Source: an uncultured Candidatus Saccharibacteria bacterium (lineage in GTDB: Bacteria > Patescibacteriota > Saccharimonadia > Saccharimonadales > Saccharimonadaceae). From it: a stretch of DNA of 58,701 bases. Of this stretch, positions 8,932-15,499 are shown piece by piece. Positions within the stretch are counted from its first letter, which is position 1, and every line of letters starts with the position of its first letter. The position numbers and the translations under genes were made by a program. The notes under the pieces are model-generated. The model saw only the letters and a list, made by a program, of their open reading frames with translations. It was not told the DNA's origin and ran no database searches. The DNA lies in the NCBI GenBank assembly GCA_938033875.1, contig CALHKG010000001.1, positions 1 to 58,701 of the forward strand, given 5' to 3'.

Positions 8932-10266
8932 CTATATCTCAAACAGAGCATCCTCATCGCCATCATATCGACGATCTTTGACAATTGTCACGATTCGTTC
9001 AGCACCAACCTTCTGCTCATCAGATTCCACCAAGTTTCGAACCGTGTATGCGCCGCTAGCAATTTCATCCTCACCCACGAACACCGCAAACGGAATTTGC
9101 TTTTTTAGCGCCGCTTTTATCTGCTTGTCAATCTTTCTACCAGTGATATCCAGCTCTGCTCGCACGCCTTCGCTGCGCAATTTTCGCGCCAAATCGTCCG
9201 CGCCAGCCATAGATTCTTTTGACACTGGAATTATGTACACATCTGTTTTAGATGCCAATTTAGGCAACAAATTGTGCACTTCCAAAAATTGCTCCATCGT
9301 TGTCGCGCCCATGCCAACGCCGACTGTAGCAATCGGCTCAACGCCAAATAACCCAACTAATCCGTCATATCGTCCTCCGCCAAACAACGCTCGGTTATTC
9401 TCTGGCGAATTATCAAACAGCTCAAAAACCATGCCCGTGTAATAGTCCAGTCCGCGCATCAAAGTAACATCAAACACTGCATTCGTAATGCCTTTTTGGC
9501 TAAGCAATTTCATCACTTCGCGAAGCTGCTTGACGCTTTCATCTTCCATCAATTCGCTCGGCAAATCATCAACAGACTTCATGCTGATCATTTTTGCTAA
9601 CTTCGGCAAACCCTCTGATGCTTGACTTCCAAAAATCTCAATCGCCTGACGCTTAAATTCTTCGGCAGGAATCTTATTTTTCCTATCAAGCAATTTCATC
9701 ATCATCGTCGAACCAACAATATCAAGCTTCAAAAATTGGCTCATCAAACGATTTATCAATTGGCGATTATTAACTCTAACCGTAAACATTTCTTGTTTGG
9801 CGCCAAAATTCATCACGCTAGCGTGGCTCAGCTCAATAATCTCCGCGTCCGCCGCCGCGCCATCCACGCCAAACAAATCCGCGTTTAATTGCCAAAACTC
9901 ACGCTCACGCCCACGTTGCGGTCTTTCGTAGCGCATAAAATTAGCAATTGAATACAGCCGCGCAGGCATCGCCAATTCCTGACGCTTAGCCGCCACCATT
10001 CGAGAAATCGACGGCGTCATCTCAGGGCGGATTGCCACCATTCGACCACCACGATCTTCAAAGGCGTATGTTTGCTCGCCCGCCAATTCCTGACCCGACT
10101 TCGCCAAATAAATATCCAACGGCTCCAGCAGCGGCGCGCCATATTCTTCATAGCCAAAACTCTCAACCGTCTTGTGCCAAACATTAAAAATATAATTCTG
10201 CAGACGCTTTTCCTCTGGAAAATAGTCTCGCGAACCTTTGTAACTTTGTGTAGATAAACTGCTCAT
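8932..10266 (-). CDS. hisS: histidyl-tRNA synthetase
   Basis: Charges tRNA-His. This class II synthetase has 444 residues. Motif 2 lies around MRYERPQRGREREFWQ, the histidine-specific RGLDYYTGMVFEL lies near residue 285, and motif 3 lies around FGGGRYDGLVGLFG and GVGMGATT. A C-terminal anticodon-binding domain follows. The ATG is preceded by GGAG five bases upstream. About 130 bases upstream are a His-rich leader peptide and an intrinsic terminator, indicating attenuation control by His-tRNA supply (see findings). Confidence 0.96.
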   Translation of the reverse strand: MSSLSTQSYKGSRDYFPEEKRLQNYIFNVWHKTVESFGYEEYGAPLLEPLDIYLAKSGQELAGEQTYAFEDRGGRMVAIRPEMTPSISRMVAAKRQELAMPARLYSIANFMRYERPQRGREREFWQLNADLFGVDGAAADAEIIELSHASVMNFGAKQEMFTVRVNNRQLINRLMSQFLKLDIVGSTMMMKLLDRKNKIPAEEFKRQAIEIFGSQASEGLPKLAKMISMKSVDDLPSELMEDESVKQLREVMKLLSQKGITNAVFDVTLMRGLDYYTGMVFELFDNSPENNRALFGGGRYDGLVGLFGVEPIATVGVGMGATTMEQFLEVHNLLPKLASKTDVYIIPVSKESMAGADDLARKLRSEGVRAELDITGRKIDKQIKAALKKQIPFAVFVGEDEIASGAYTVRNLVESDEQKVGAERIVTIVKDRRYDGDEDALFEI

Positions 10267-10306
10267 GTTAGCTCCATTATGTCATTATTTCTTATTTATA
10301 GCAATC

Positions 10307-10331
10307 AAAAACGCCGAGGCAGAACTCGGCG
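10307..10331 (-). terminator. attenuator terminator in the hisS leader
   Basis: On the minus strand CGCCGAG (10331-10325), loop TTCTGC and CTCGGCG (10318-10312) are followed by TTTTT. It lies between the leader peptide and hisS, so default transcription should stop before hisS. A competing pairing of 10355-10349 (AGGACTC) with 10327-10321 (GAGTTCT) would break it. Confidence 0.8.
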
Positions 10332-10353
10332 CGTACAATCAAAAATCAGAGTC

Positions 10354-10398
10354 CTACCTCGGCAACACGTGTGAATGATGGAATTTAGGTAAAATCAT
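10354..10398 (-). CDS. hisS leader peptide, 14 aa with three His codons
   Basis: The reading frame on the minus strand encodes M-I-L-P-K-F-H-H-S-H-V-L-P-R and then TAG. His codons 7, 8 and 10 sit just upstream of RNA segments that can form alternative hairpins with the hisS terminator. The start codon lies six bases after a TACAAT -10, so the peptide would be read from a leaderless transcript, as in other genes of this window. Three His in fourteen residues directly before a histidyl-tRNA synthetase is unlikely by chance. A sensory rather than structural role is inferred. Confidence 0.75.
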   Translation of the reverse strand: MILPKFHHSHVLPR

Positions 10399-10404
10399 AC
10401 GCCT

Positions 10405-10433
10405 ATTGTAGTAAATTTCATGCTTTTTGTAAA
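10405..10433 (-). promoter_or_regulatory. promoter of the hisS leader
   Basis: On the minus strand TTTACA (10433-10428), a 17-base spacer and TACAAT (10410-10405) are followed after six bases by the leader-peptide ATG. Divergent from the promoter of the gene at 10483. Confidence 0.7.
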
Positions 10434-10482
10434 GTAGGAGCTGACAGAGTTATCGCGAGAAATAATGATGTATCATTAATTT

Positions 10483-10821
10483 ATGGACGACAATCGCAAT
10501 GTCATCGAGAAGTTTACTGGCGAGCTTCGTGAATATATCTCGCTTGGGCATTTTGAATCCACCAATTTACCCATGGGTTCATACGATTTCTTCTATATCG
10601 TGACTAACAATGGTCGCTTTGCGGGTGAAGTTTGCCTATTCAAAACACGCTCCGCGCTATACAATCCAATGAGCCGCTCAAGTGAAGTCTCTCCGATAAT
10701 TGGCGCGGAAGACGGATCGGGCAAAATTGTTAACTCCTGTTTTACACTGCATAATCAATCAGATAAATTTATATTATTTGACGGAAATTTCAATTACTGC
10801 CTATATAAACTAGCACCATAA
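10483..10821 (+). CDS. hypothetical protein, 112 aa
   Basis: Family not recognised. The protein looks beta-rich and soluble. Its first 13 residues (MDDNRNVIEKFTG) closely match the N-terminus of the SpoU methyltransferase at 11713-12249 (MEDKRNVIDKFKG), although the rest is unrelated. TATCAT (10471-10476) ends six bases before the ATG and there is no Shine-Dalgarno, implying a leaderless transcript. It is the first of three consecutive small plus-strand genes. Confidence 0.6.
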   Translation: MDDNRNVIEKFTGELREYISLGHFESTNLPMGSYDFFYIVTNNGRFAGEVCLFKTRSALYNPMSRSSEVSPIIGAEDGSGKIVNSCFTLHNQSDKFILFDGNFNYCLYKLAP

Positions 10822-10862
10822 GCTTAACAATTTCCCGCTTAAAATAGTACAATTATAGCAAT

Positions 10863-11261
10863 ATGAAAAATAACCTCAAATTATCCTTGCCAGAGTTTAT
10901 AACCGAGGCTTTCCCCGTTCTTAAAGATGCAGAGTATATACGTTCATTTGCAACGCTTTTTATATTGTATCCAGACACTCAATTCCATTTATTCCAAAGT
11001 ATAGGTCACGATTCGCCGCATTCATTTGTCCTTGTTACTACGGATTATTCCGATCCACTCGACCAAAGTTATGAGTTGAAAGAGATAACAGGTAGATATG
11101 AGTTTGATTTTACGCGTATTGTCGCTCCATATAGAAACAATGAGTTCATAGAACTTCGCCCTCATGATGACATGGAGGAAGTCTACGATATACGAGATCC
11201 CCATGGAGGCTGGAGCTATTATTTAGCAGAAGTAACATACAAGCCGGATTGGACGGAGTGA
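10863..11261 (+). CDS. hypothetical protein, 132 aa, acidic
   Basis: Family not recognised. It is an acidic soluble protein rich in Tyr, Asp and Glu, with no membrane segment. TTAACA (10824-10829), 18 bases and TACAAT (10848-10853) precede the ATG by nine bases, giving a leader of only two or three bases. Its stop overlaps the next start (GTGA), so it is probably translationally coupled to the pentapeptide-like gene. Confidence 0.6.
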   Translation: MKNNLKLSLPEFITEAFPVLKDAEYIRSFATLFILYPDTQFHLFQSIGHDSPHSFVLVTTDYSDPLDQSYELKEITGRYEFDFTRIVAPYRNNEFIELRPHDDMEEVYDIRDPHGGWSYYLAEVTYKPDWTE

Positions 11262-11716
11262 TTATTAAAACATCTTTACGGAACAATGACAACATCACGC
11301 ATCGTATCGCAGAATCCATTCGCGCTAACGATTTTTCCACCTGCCAACACGAGCGCTATCCCGCCATTCAAGAAGGCGAGTTTGTTCGCTTTACGGATGA
11401 GGATTTTCATGGCGTTGATTTCGACCAGTTTGTCATGGGCTTTTTCGTGTTTCAGAATTGCAATCTGGACGACGCAAAGCACATCTACGGACAACCGATT
11501 TATTTCACCAATTCGTCGGTTCGGAATGTGGATTTTCGCGGTGTAAAAGCTATTATTGAAGCAAAAGATTGCAACTTCCGTGGTATGAAATATGACGAGG
11601 AAACGCAATTTGTCTATGGCAGCGGGAAATTAGCAGCACGATCGCGTTTCATAAATTGCAAATTAGATGATGAAACTCGTGATTTTTTAAGCCAACAAGG
11701 CGTAGAAATCAATTAG
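11258..11716 (+). CDS. pentapeptide-repeat-like protein
   Basis: The protein has 152 residues. From about residue 45 it carries degenerate five-residue units with Leu/Phe at the centre, such as DFHGVDFDQF, FQNCNLDDA, VRNVDFRGV, AKDCNFRGM and SRFINCKLDD, as in right-handed quadrilateral beta-helix pentapeptide proteins. Function is unknown; such proteins range from DNA mimics to scaffolds. I place the start at GTG 11258, which overlaps the upstream stop by four bases (GTGA). Its end overlaps the convergent SpoU gene by four bases. Confidence 0.6.
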   Translation: MIIKTSLRNNDNITHRIAESIRANDFSTCQHERYPAIQEGEFVRFTDEDFHGVDFDQFVMGFFVFQNCNLDDAKHIYGQPIYFTNSSVRNVDFRGVKAIIEAKDCNFRGMKYDEETQFVYGSGKLAARSRFINCKLDDETRDFLSQQGVEIN

Positions 11717-12249
11717 CTATTTTCCGCCAGCACATTCTGCTGCAACCAACAATACATCGCCACAGTTGCTGCCGCACCGACGTTTATAGAACGAGTCGAG
11801 CCGAATTGCTCAATCGCCACAATTTGATCCGCAGCGACGGCCAGCTCCGCAGAAATCCCTGGCCCTTCTTGCCCAAATACCAAAACCGCACGCTTCGGTA
11901 AACTCGTCTGCGACATATTAACACTTCCTGGAATATTATCAATCGCAATAATTTCCCTACCTTCAGTCCGCATTTTCTCAACAAACTCTTCCGTCGTCGC
12001 CAAATACGTAATGTGAAGATATTTATCCGTCATCATGGCGCCGCGTTTATTCCACTGCCTGCGCCCAATCACATAAATCTGCCGCACACCAAACGCATTA
12101 GCACTCCTGACAATTGTCCCCATATTAAAATCCCGCTCGGTATTTTCCAGCGCAATCACCAAACCGTGGTCTTCAGAATCCAACTCACTTATAATCTCCG
12201 ATTCGCTCCGACCCTTAAACTTATCAATTACGTTTCTTTTATCTTCCAT
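11713..12249 (-). CDS. SpoU/TrmH-family RNA 2'-O-methyltransferase
   Basis: S-adenosylmethionine-dependent ribose methyltransferase of the knotted SPOUT class. The three family motifs are ERDFNMGTIVRSANAFG (motif 1), AVLVFGQEGPGIS (motif 2) and IEQFGSTRSINVGAAATVAMY (motif 3). At 178 residues it is a minimal catalytic domain with an N-terminal RNVIDKFKG segment. The frame extends to TTG 12279, but ATG 12249 follows a TAAAAT -10 by seven bases, so I start there. Whether the substrate is tRNA or rRNA is not determined. Confidence 0.88.
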   Translation of the reverse strand: MEDKRNVIDKFKGRSESEIISELDSEDHGLVIALENTERDFNMGTIVRSANAFGVRQIYVIGRRQWNKRGAMMTDKYLHITYLATTEEFVEKMRTEGREIIAIDNIPGSVNMSQTSLPKRAVLVFGQEGPGISAELAVAADQIVAIEQFGSTRSINVGAAATVAMYCWLQQNVLAENS

Positions 12250-12303
12250 CTCTGTTATTTTATCAAAGTTCCTGAGCAAATAACAAAAGTTGAGAGCCTT
12301 CTA

Positions 12304-12517
12304 TTGACTTAATCACCATAGAATGGTATAAGTAATATTGGTTTTCGTTAATGAGTTGAGATTGCTCCTCATCCGAAAACGTTCATTGACAAGTAGCCGA
12401 AACACAAGGCGAGTTTTTATTTCTTTTTAAGAATCATTGAGAGGAATGAAATCTCATCTTGTGTTGTTAAGAGAACAACCGCAATTCCGCAGATGAGAAG
12501 ATGAAAGGATCGTACTA
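12304..12517 (+). promoter_or_regulatory. structured leader E1 with promoter
   Basis: Promoter TTGACT (12304-12309), 17 bases, TATAAG (12327-12332), then a leader of about 180 bases. Stem I: GTTTTCG 12341-12347 with CGAAAAC 12374-12380, enclosing ATGAG/CTCAT. Conserved linker TTGACAAGTAGCC 12386-12398. Stem II: AACACAAG 12401-12408 with CTTGTGTT 12458-12465. Stem III: GTTGTT 12463-12468 with AACAAC 12474-12479. It aligns with leader E2 (15319-15494, minus) across its length, with compensatory changes. Ends in AAAGGA before the gene at 12518. Confidence 0.7.
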
Positions 12518-12649
12518 ATGTACGACTACTACACCGAGCAGCTGAAGACGGATTACAACGAGGTGTGGACCGCTTGGAAAGAGATCCACGCACTAATCGC
12601 TTCAACGACCCGCAAAGGCTCACATAACTCGAGCGCTAAAAAACGTTGA
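12518..12649 (+). CDS. small hypothetical protein, 43 aa (possible 5' half of a frameshifted gene)
   Basis: The frame starts MYDYYTEQL, eight bases after AGGA, and ends at TGA after ...NSSAKKR. Codon choice is richer in GC than neighbouring core genes. Six consecutive A (12638-12643) lie just before the stop. Removing one A, or a +1 slip there, joins this frame to the one that continues through 12678-12902 and gives a single protein of about 128 residues. It is therefore either a complete micro-protein, half of a programmed frameshift gene, or half of a gene broken by an indel or sequencing error. Confidence 0.5.
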   Translation: MYDYYTEQLKTDYNEVWTAWKEIHALIASTTRKGSHNSSAKKR

Positions 12650-12677
12650 GAGGTTACTCAAGAAGGTTGAAAAGCTT

Positions 12678-12902
12678 ATGGGCTATCTCCCTAAGGATGA
12701 TCAGCCCCCTAGTGTAAAACTACTCACCGAGCTTGAGGGCGCGCTAGCACAATACTCCGGAACTTTTTCATCCTTGTGCTGCGCCGTTTACGATCTTCCC
12801 ATGAGTGGAGATTGTAAGGACTCAATCATGGAGGGTGTGCGATATATTGACACCTGCATCACCGATATGAAAGAGACCTTAAAAAAATCCCTTGCAGGTT
12901 AA
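12678..12902 (+). CDS. small helical protein, 74 aa (possible 3' half)
   Basis: Family not recognised. The protein is predicted helical and acidic, with Cys-Cys near residue 34 and two more cysteines. The frame is open upstream to 12597 and the codons before ATG 12678 (ALKNVERLLKKVEKL) read like an amphipathic helix, supporting fusion with the preceding frame. AAGG lies eleven bases before the ATG, so independent initiation is possible but weak. A 14-base-pair hairpin and a terminator follow. Confidence 0.5.
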   Translation: MGYLPKDDQPPSVKLLTELEGALAQYSGTFSSLCCAVYDLPMSGDCKDSIMEGVRYIDTCITDMKETLKKSLAG

Positions 12903-12910
12903 CAAGGTCC

Positions 12911-12958
12911 GTCTACATGGCAGGTGATTGTTCTTTTACGATTGCCTGTCATGTAGAC
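12911..12958 (+). other. long hairpin after the E1 gene
   Basis: GTCTACATGGCAGG (12911-12924) pairs with CCTGTCATGTAGAC (12945-12958): 14 base pairs with one G-U, 20-base loop. No T-run follows, so it may stabilise the 3' end. Confidence 0.6.
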
Positions 12959-12978
12959 TCTGAACTTATGACATTAAA

Positions 12979-13008
12979 AATCACCCTAACTACGGGTGAT
13001 TTTCTTTA
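12979..13008. terminator. bidirectional terminator
   Basis: AATCACCC, a seven-base loop and GGGTGATT are flanked by A-rich and T-rich runs. It serves the E1 gene on plus and tRNA-Leu(CAG) on minus. The same stem recurs after tRNA-Leu(UAG) at 14963. Confidence 0.75.
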
Positions 13009-13028
13009 TAGTGAAAAATTTCAATTCT

Positions 13029-13115
13029 TGGTGCGGATGAAAGGACTTGAACCTTCACGTACTTGCGTACACTAGCACCTGAAGCTAGCGCGTCTACCAA
13101 TTCCGCCACATCCGC
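13029..13115 (-). tRNA. tRNA-Leu(CAG)
   Basis: 87 bases including an encoded CCA. Acceptor GCGGATG/CATCCGC, long variable arm (GTGTACGCAAGTACG), anticodon loop TTCAGGT giving CAG, and T-loop TTCAAGT. Promoter TTGATA-17-TATAAT lies upstream on the minus strand. Nearly identical outside the anticodon and variable arms to tRNA-Leu(UAG) at 14851, in inverted orientation. Confidence 0.95.
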
Positions 13116-13155
13116 ATGGGCTACGCGTCAATTATAGCCCAATTTTCACCCAGTA

Positions 13156-14766
13156 TCAAGCTTGATTACGAAGCTTGCACCACGCGTTTAATTCCGCCGC
13201 CAACTCCTTCGGCTGAGCCTCCGCTTTAATTCCTGGATTAAAAATTCCAGCTGGATCAAATATTTTTTTCACCTTTGCGTATAATTGTTTTTCGTCATCT
13301 GGCAGATTTTTATAGATAAAGTTGGCCTTCAATCTTCCGTCACCACCAAAGCCTGCAAAAGAACCTTCATACTTATCAACAATCTGAGAAATTTCCGCCA
13401 ACAATTGAAGAATCTTCTGGCGTTCACTCACCTTTTTACTATCAAACGTCGGATGTAGAGAAATATAATCGCTTGAAAAATCAACGAAAACTGGCAAATC
13501 TACGCCGTACTTAGATTCCAGCGACTTCAACTCGCTAAGGAAGCTGTCAATCTTTTCTGGCGCCATTAAAATCCCAGAGAAAACGCGTGGCGTAATCATA
13601 TGCGGCTCGCTTGGAGTTTCCGCCAAAGCCAAAACAGAATGCAAACTGAACAAATCCTGCTCTTCCAAATGTAGAGTTTTTATGTCAATTGCTTCTGATG
13701 ATTCCAATTTTCGAGTCAATTTCTTCGCGGCTTTATTACGTGCTCTGTCAGAAAAGTCGTCAAAGATAGCTAAGACCACCGCGCCCTTAAAGCACTCTTT
13801 CGGCACCCACTCAACTACCTTGCCGACGACCGCAGCCTGACGGAAGAATCGCCCGTCGATTATTTCCACCGCCGACGCCTTATTTTTCATCGCTAATTCC
13901 ACGGCTGATTGCGCGTCTGACAACTTTTTATACGATGCGGCAACAACTGAATATTCCGGATGAATAAATTGCGCCTTCATAATAACTTCACAAATCACAC
14001 CCAGACTTCCCTGACTGCCAATGAACAACGGCGTCAAATCGAACGACCCGTCTTTTTGCTTCACCCGAGAAATCCCGCTATAACCAACCGTATCCGGCAA
14101 AGCTGGATCCATTTGCGAAATCAGCTCGGCGTTATCTGAGATTAAATTGTCAATCTCTCGATAAATCTCGCCCTCAAACGTCGATAAACCTTTTTTCTTA
14201 CTCAATTCGCGTCGAGATATGCGACCAGTCTGAATCACGTCGCCGTTACTTAGGACAATCTCAAGCTGCTGAATCGCGTCAGCAAAACGGCCATGTGCGC
14301 CAGATAACATTCCAGACGGAGCTGTGTTAATTGCGCCACCAATCGTGCCTCCTTCTGCCACATATGAGGTTCGCGGCAAGCCCAAGCCTTTATGAGTAGA
14401 CAAAGTCGCGTTGATCGCCGAAAGAGAAATTCCCGCTTGAGCATGAATCAGTTGCTGGCGAGGATCAATACCAACCACACGATTCATATACGTTTTTTCA
14501 TCAATCGCAATGCCTTTATTCGTCGCCGCGCCAGTTTCATCATTGCCACAACCACGAACAAACACAGGTAAAACATGACCTTTCTCTGCCAATTGAGAAC
14601 AAAATCGCATCACTTTCCTGATGTCGTTCATATTAGCCGCACGAACAATCATTTCTGGTCGGCGCGCCAAAAGTCCATTGTCAACTTCAACTTGACTCAA
14701 TGCAAAATCCTGCGACGAGACTTCGCCGCTAAGATGCTCATTCAAATATTTCGCAACTTTATTCAT
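13156..14766 (-). CDS. FAD-binding oxidase, D-lactate dehydrogenase/GlcD-like
   Basis: Flavoprotein of the vanillyl-alcohol-oxidase fold, 536 residues. The FAD-binding PP-loop region reads VRGCGNDETGAATNKGIAID, followed by GTIGGAINTAPSGMLSGAHGR and the C-terminal cap ending in FDPAGIFNPGIK, as in D-lactate or glycolate oxidases. The substrate is not decided by sequence; a D-2-hydroxy acid is most likely. Start ATG 14766 follows AGGAGG by four bases; the TTG one codon earlier is rejected. There is no Fe-S domain. It stands alone between two inverted tRNA-Leu genes. Confidence 0.8.
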   Translation of the reverse strand: MNKVAKYLNEHLSGEVSSQDFALSQVEVDNGLLARRPEMIVRAANMNDIRKVMRFCSQLAEKGHVLPVFVRGCGNDETGAATNKGIAIDEKTYMNRVVGIDPRQQLIHAQAGISLSAINATLSTHKGLGLPRTSYVAEGGTIGGAINTAPSGMLSGAHGRFADAIQQLEIVLSNGDVIQTGRISRRELSKKKGLSTFEGEIYREIDNLISDNAELISQMDPALPDTVGYSGISRVKQKDGSFDLTPLFIGSQGSLGVICEVIMKAQFIHPEYSVVAASYKKLSDAQSAVELAMKNKASAVEIIDGRFFRQAAVVGKVVEWVPKECFKGAVVLAIFDDFSDRARNKAAKKLTRKLESSEAIDIKTLHLEEQDLFSLHSVLALAETPSEPHMITPRVFSGILMAPEKIDSFLSELKSLESKYGVDLPVFVDFSSDYISLHPTFDSKKVSERQKILQLLAEISQIVDKYEGSFAGFGGDGRLKANFIYKNLPDDEKQLYAKVKKIFDPAGIFNPGIKAEAQPKELAAELNAWCKLRNQA

Positions 14767-14850
14767 CAATCCTCCTTAGTATGTTACTTCAATTTTAACA
14801 TAAGCGCGGACAGTTGATAAGTAGAATTTGTTTTGATATAATCGGGTTAT

Positions 14851-14935
14851 GCGGATGTGGTGGAATTGGTAGACACGCATGCCTTAGGAGCATGTGCCTC
14901 ACGGCGTGAAGGTTCAAGTCCTTTCATCCGCACCA
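14851..14935 (+). tRNA. tRNA-Leu(UAG)
   Basis: 85 bases with encoded CCA. Acceptor GCGGATG/CATCCGC, anticodon stem CATGC/GCATG with loop CTTAGGA giving UAG, variable arm TGCCTCACGGCG. Promoter TTGATA-17-TATAAT ends a few bases upstream. Confidence 0.95.
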
Positions 14936-14962
14936 ATATTTGGCAATTTTTCATCATAAGAA

Positions 14963-14989
14963 AATCACCCATGCTCAGGGTGATTTTTT
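14963..14989 (+). terminator. terminator of tRNA-Leu(UAG)
   Basis: AATCACCC, loop ATGCTCA, GGGTGATT and T5. The stem is identical to that of the terminator at 12979, which serves the other tRNA-Leu. Confidence 0.8.
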
Positions 14990-15012
14990 ATGTCATAAGT
15001 TCATATTTCAAG

Positions 15013-15062
15013 GGATGTGTGACAAGCAGTCACAAAGAATATGATTACTATATCACACATCC
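15013..15062. other. long stem downstream of the E2 gene
   Basis: GGATGTGTGA (15013-15022) pairs perfectly with TCACACATCC (15053-15062). A competing inner hairpin GTGAC/GTCAC spans 15019-15033. A further 8-base-pair hairpin (15066-15073 with 15086-15093) contains the E2 gene stop codon. Confidence 0.55.
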
Positions 15063-15069
15063 GGAAAGG

Positions 15070-15318
15070 TCAGCTCTTCTGCGACCTGACCTTCTGCACC
15101 TGCTTTTCCAGATACAGGATGATGCTGTATAGAGCATCATGAGCTCCGTTAGCGAGAGTACGGGACTCATCATCCCGTAGCTTACCGCTAAGAATAGCAA
15201 GCTGCGACTCGATGCAGTTAAGATCATGTAAGAGAGATTTAGGAATCTCGAGAGAGAACGTTTCAGGGTCCACTTTTCCATCTTTCTTCTCATCCTCACT
15301 GGGGCGTGATATATGCAT
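15070..15318 (-). CDS. small hypothetical helical protein, 82 aa
   Basis: Family not recognised. It has a charged N-terminus and a helical body (EIPKSLLHDLNCIESQLAI, then ALYSIILYLEKQVQKV), with no membrane segment. No Shine-Dalgarno lies near ATG 15318, and that codon is inside stem III of the upstream structured leader; an internal GTG at 15273 is an alternative start. It is alone in its transcription unit behind leader E2. There is faint resemblance in layout to the C-terminal half of the 12678 protein, not enough to claim homology. Confidence 0.5.
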   Translation of the reverse strand: MHISRPSEDEKKDGKVDPETFSLEIPKSLLHDLNCIESQLAILSGKLRDDESRTLANGAHDALYSIILYLEKQVQKVRSQKS

Positions 15319-15494
15319 TATTCTTTAATGCACGAGATGAGATCTCATTCCTCTTTCCAATTTCTTCCAGAAAAAGAAATAAAACCTCATCTCGTGTTTT
15401 GGCTGCTTGTCAAAGTACGCTTTCAGATAAAGATTTACTTAACTCGTCAACGAAAGCTACCTTCACTTATACCACACTTGCGTAAAAAAGTCAA
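15319..15494 (-). promoter_or_regulatory. structured leader E2 with promoter
   Basis: Minus strand: TTGACT (15494-15489), 17 bases, TATAAG (15471-15466), the same hexamers as E1. Stem I: GCTTTC 15457-15452 with GAAAGC 15424-15419. Linker TTGACAAGCAGCC 15413-15401. Stem II: CACGAGATGAG 15396-15386 with CTCATCTCGTG 15341-15331. Stem III: GCATTA/TAATGC around loop AAGAA (15331-15315), which contains the ATG. Homologous to E1, with paired changes in all three stems. Confidence 0.7.
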
Positions 15495-15499
15495 TATTA

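Noticed and set aside
10300..10440. T-box riboswitch ahead of hisS
   Set aside because: The conserved T-box antiterminator sequence (AGGGUGGNACCGCG) is absent; a leader-peptide attenuator explains the region better.
12448..12498. Micro-frame M-(K/R)-S-H-L-V shared by leaders E1 and E2
   Set aside because: It follows a GAGAGGA only one base away, too close for a ribosome site, and its conservation is explained by stem II pairing.
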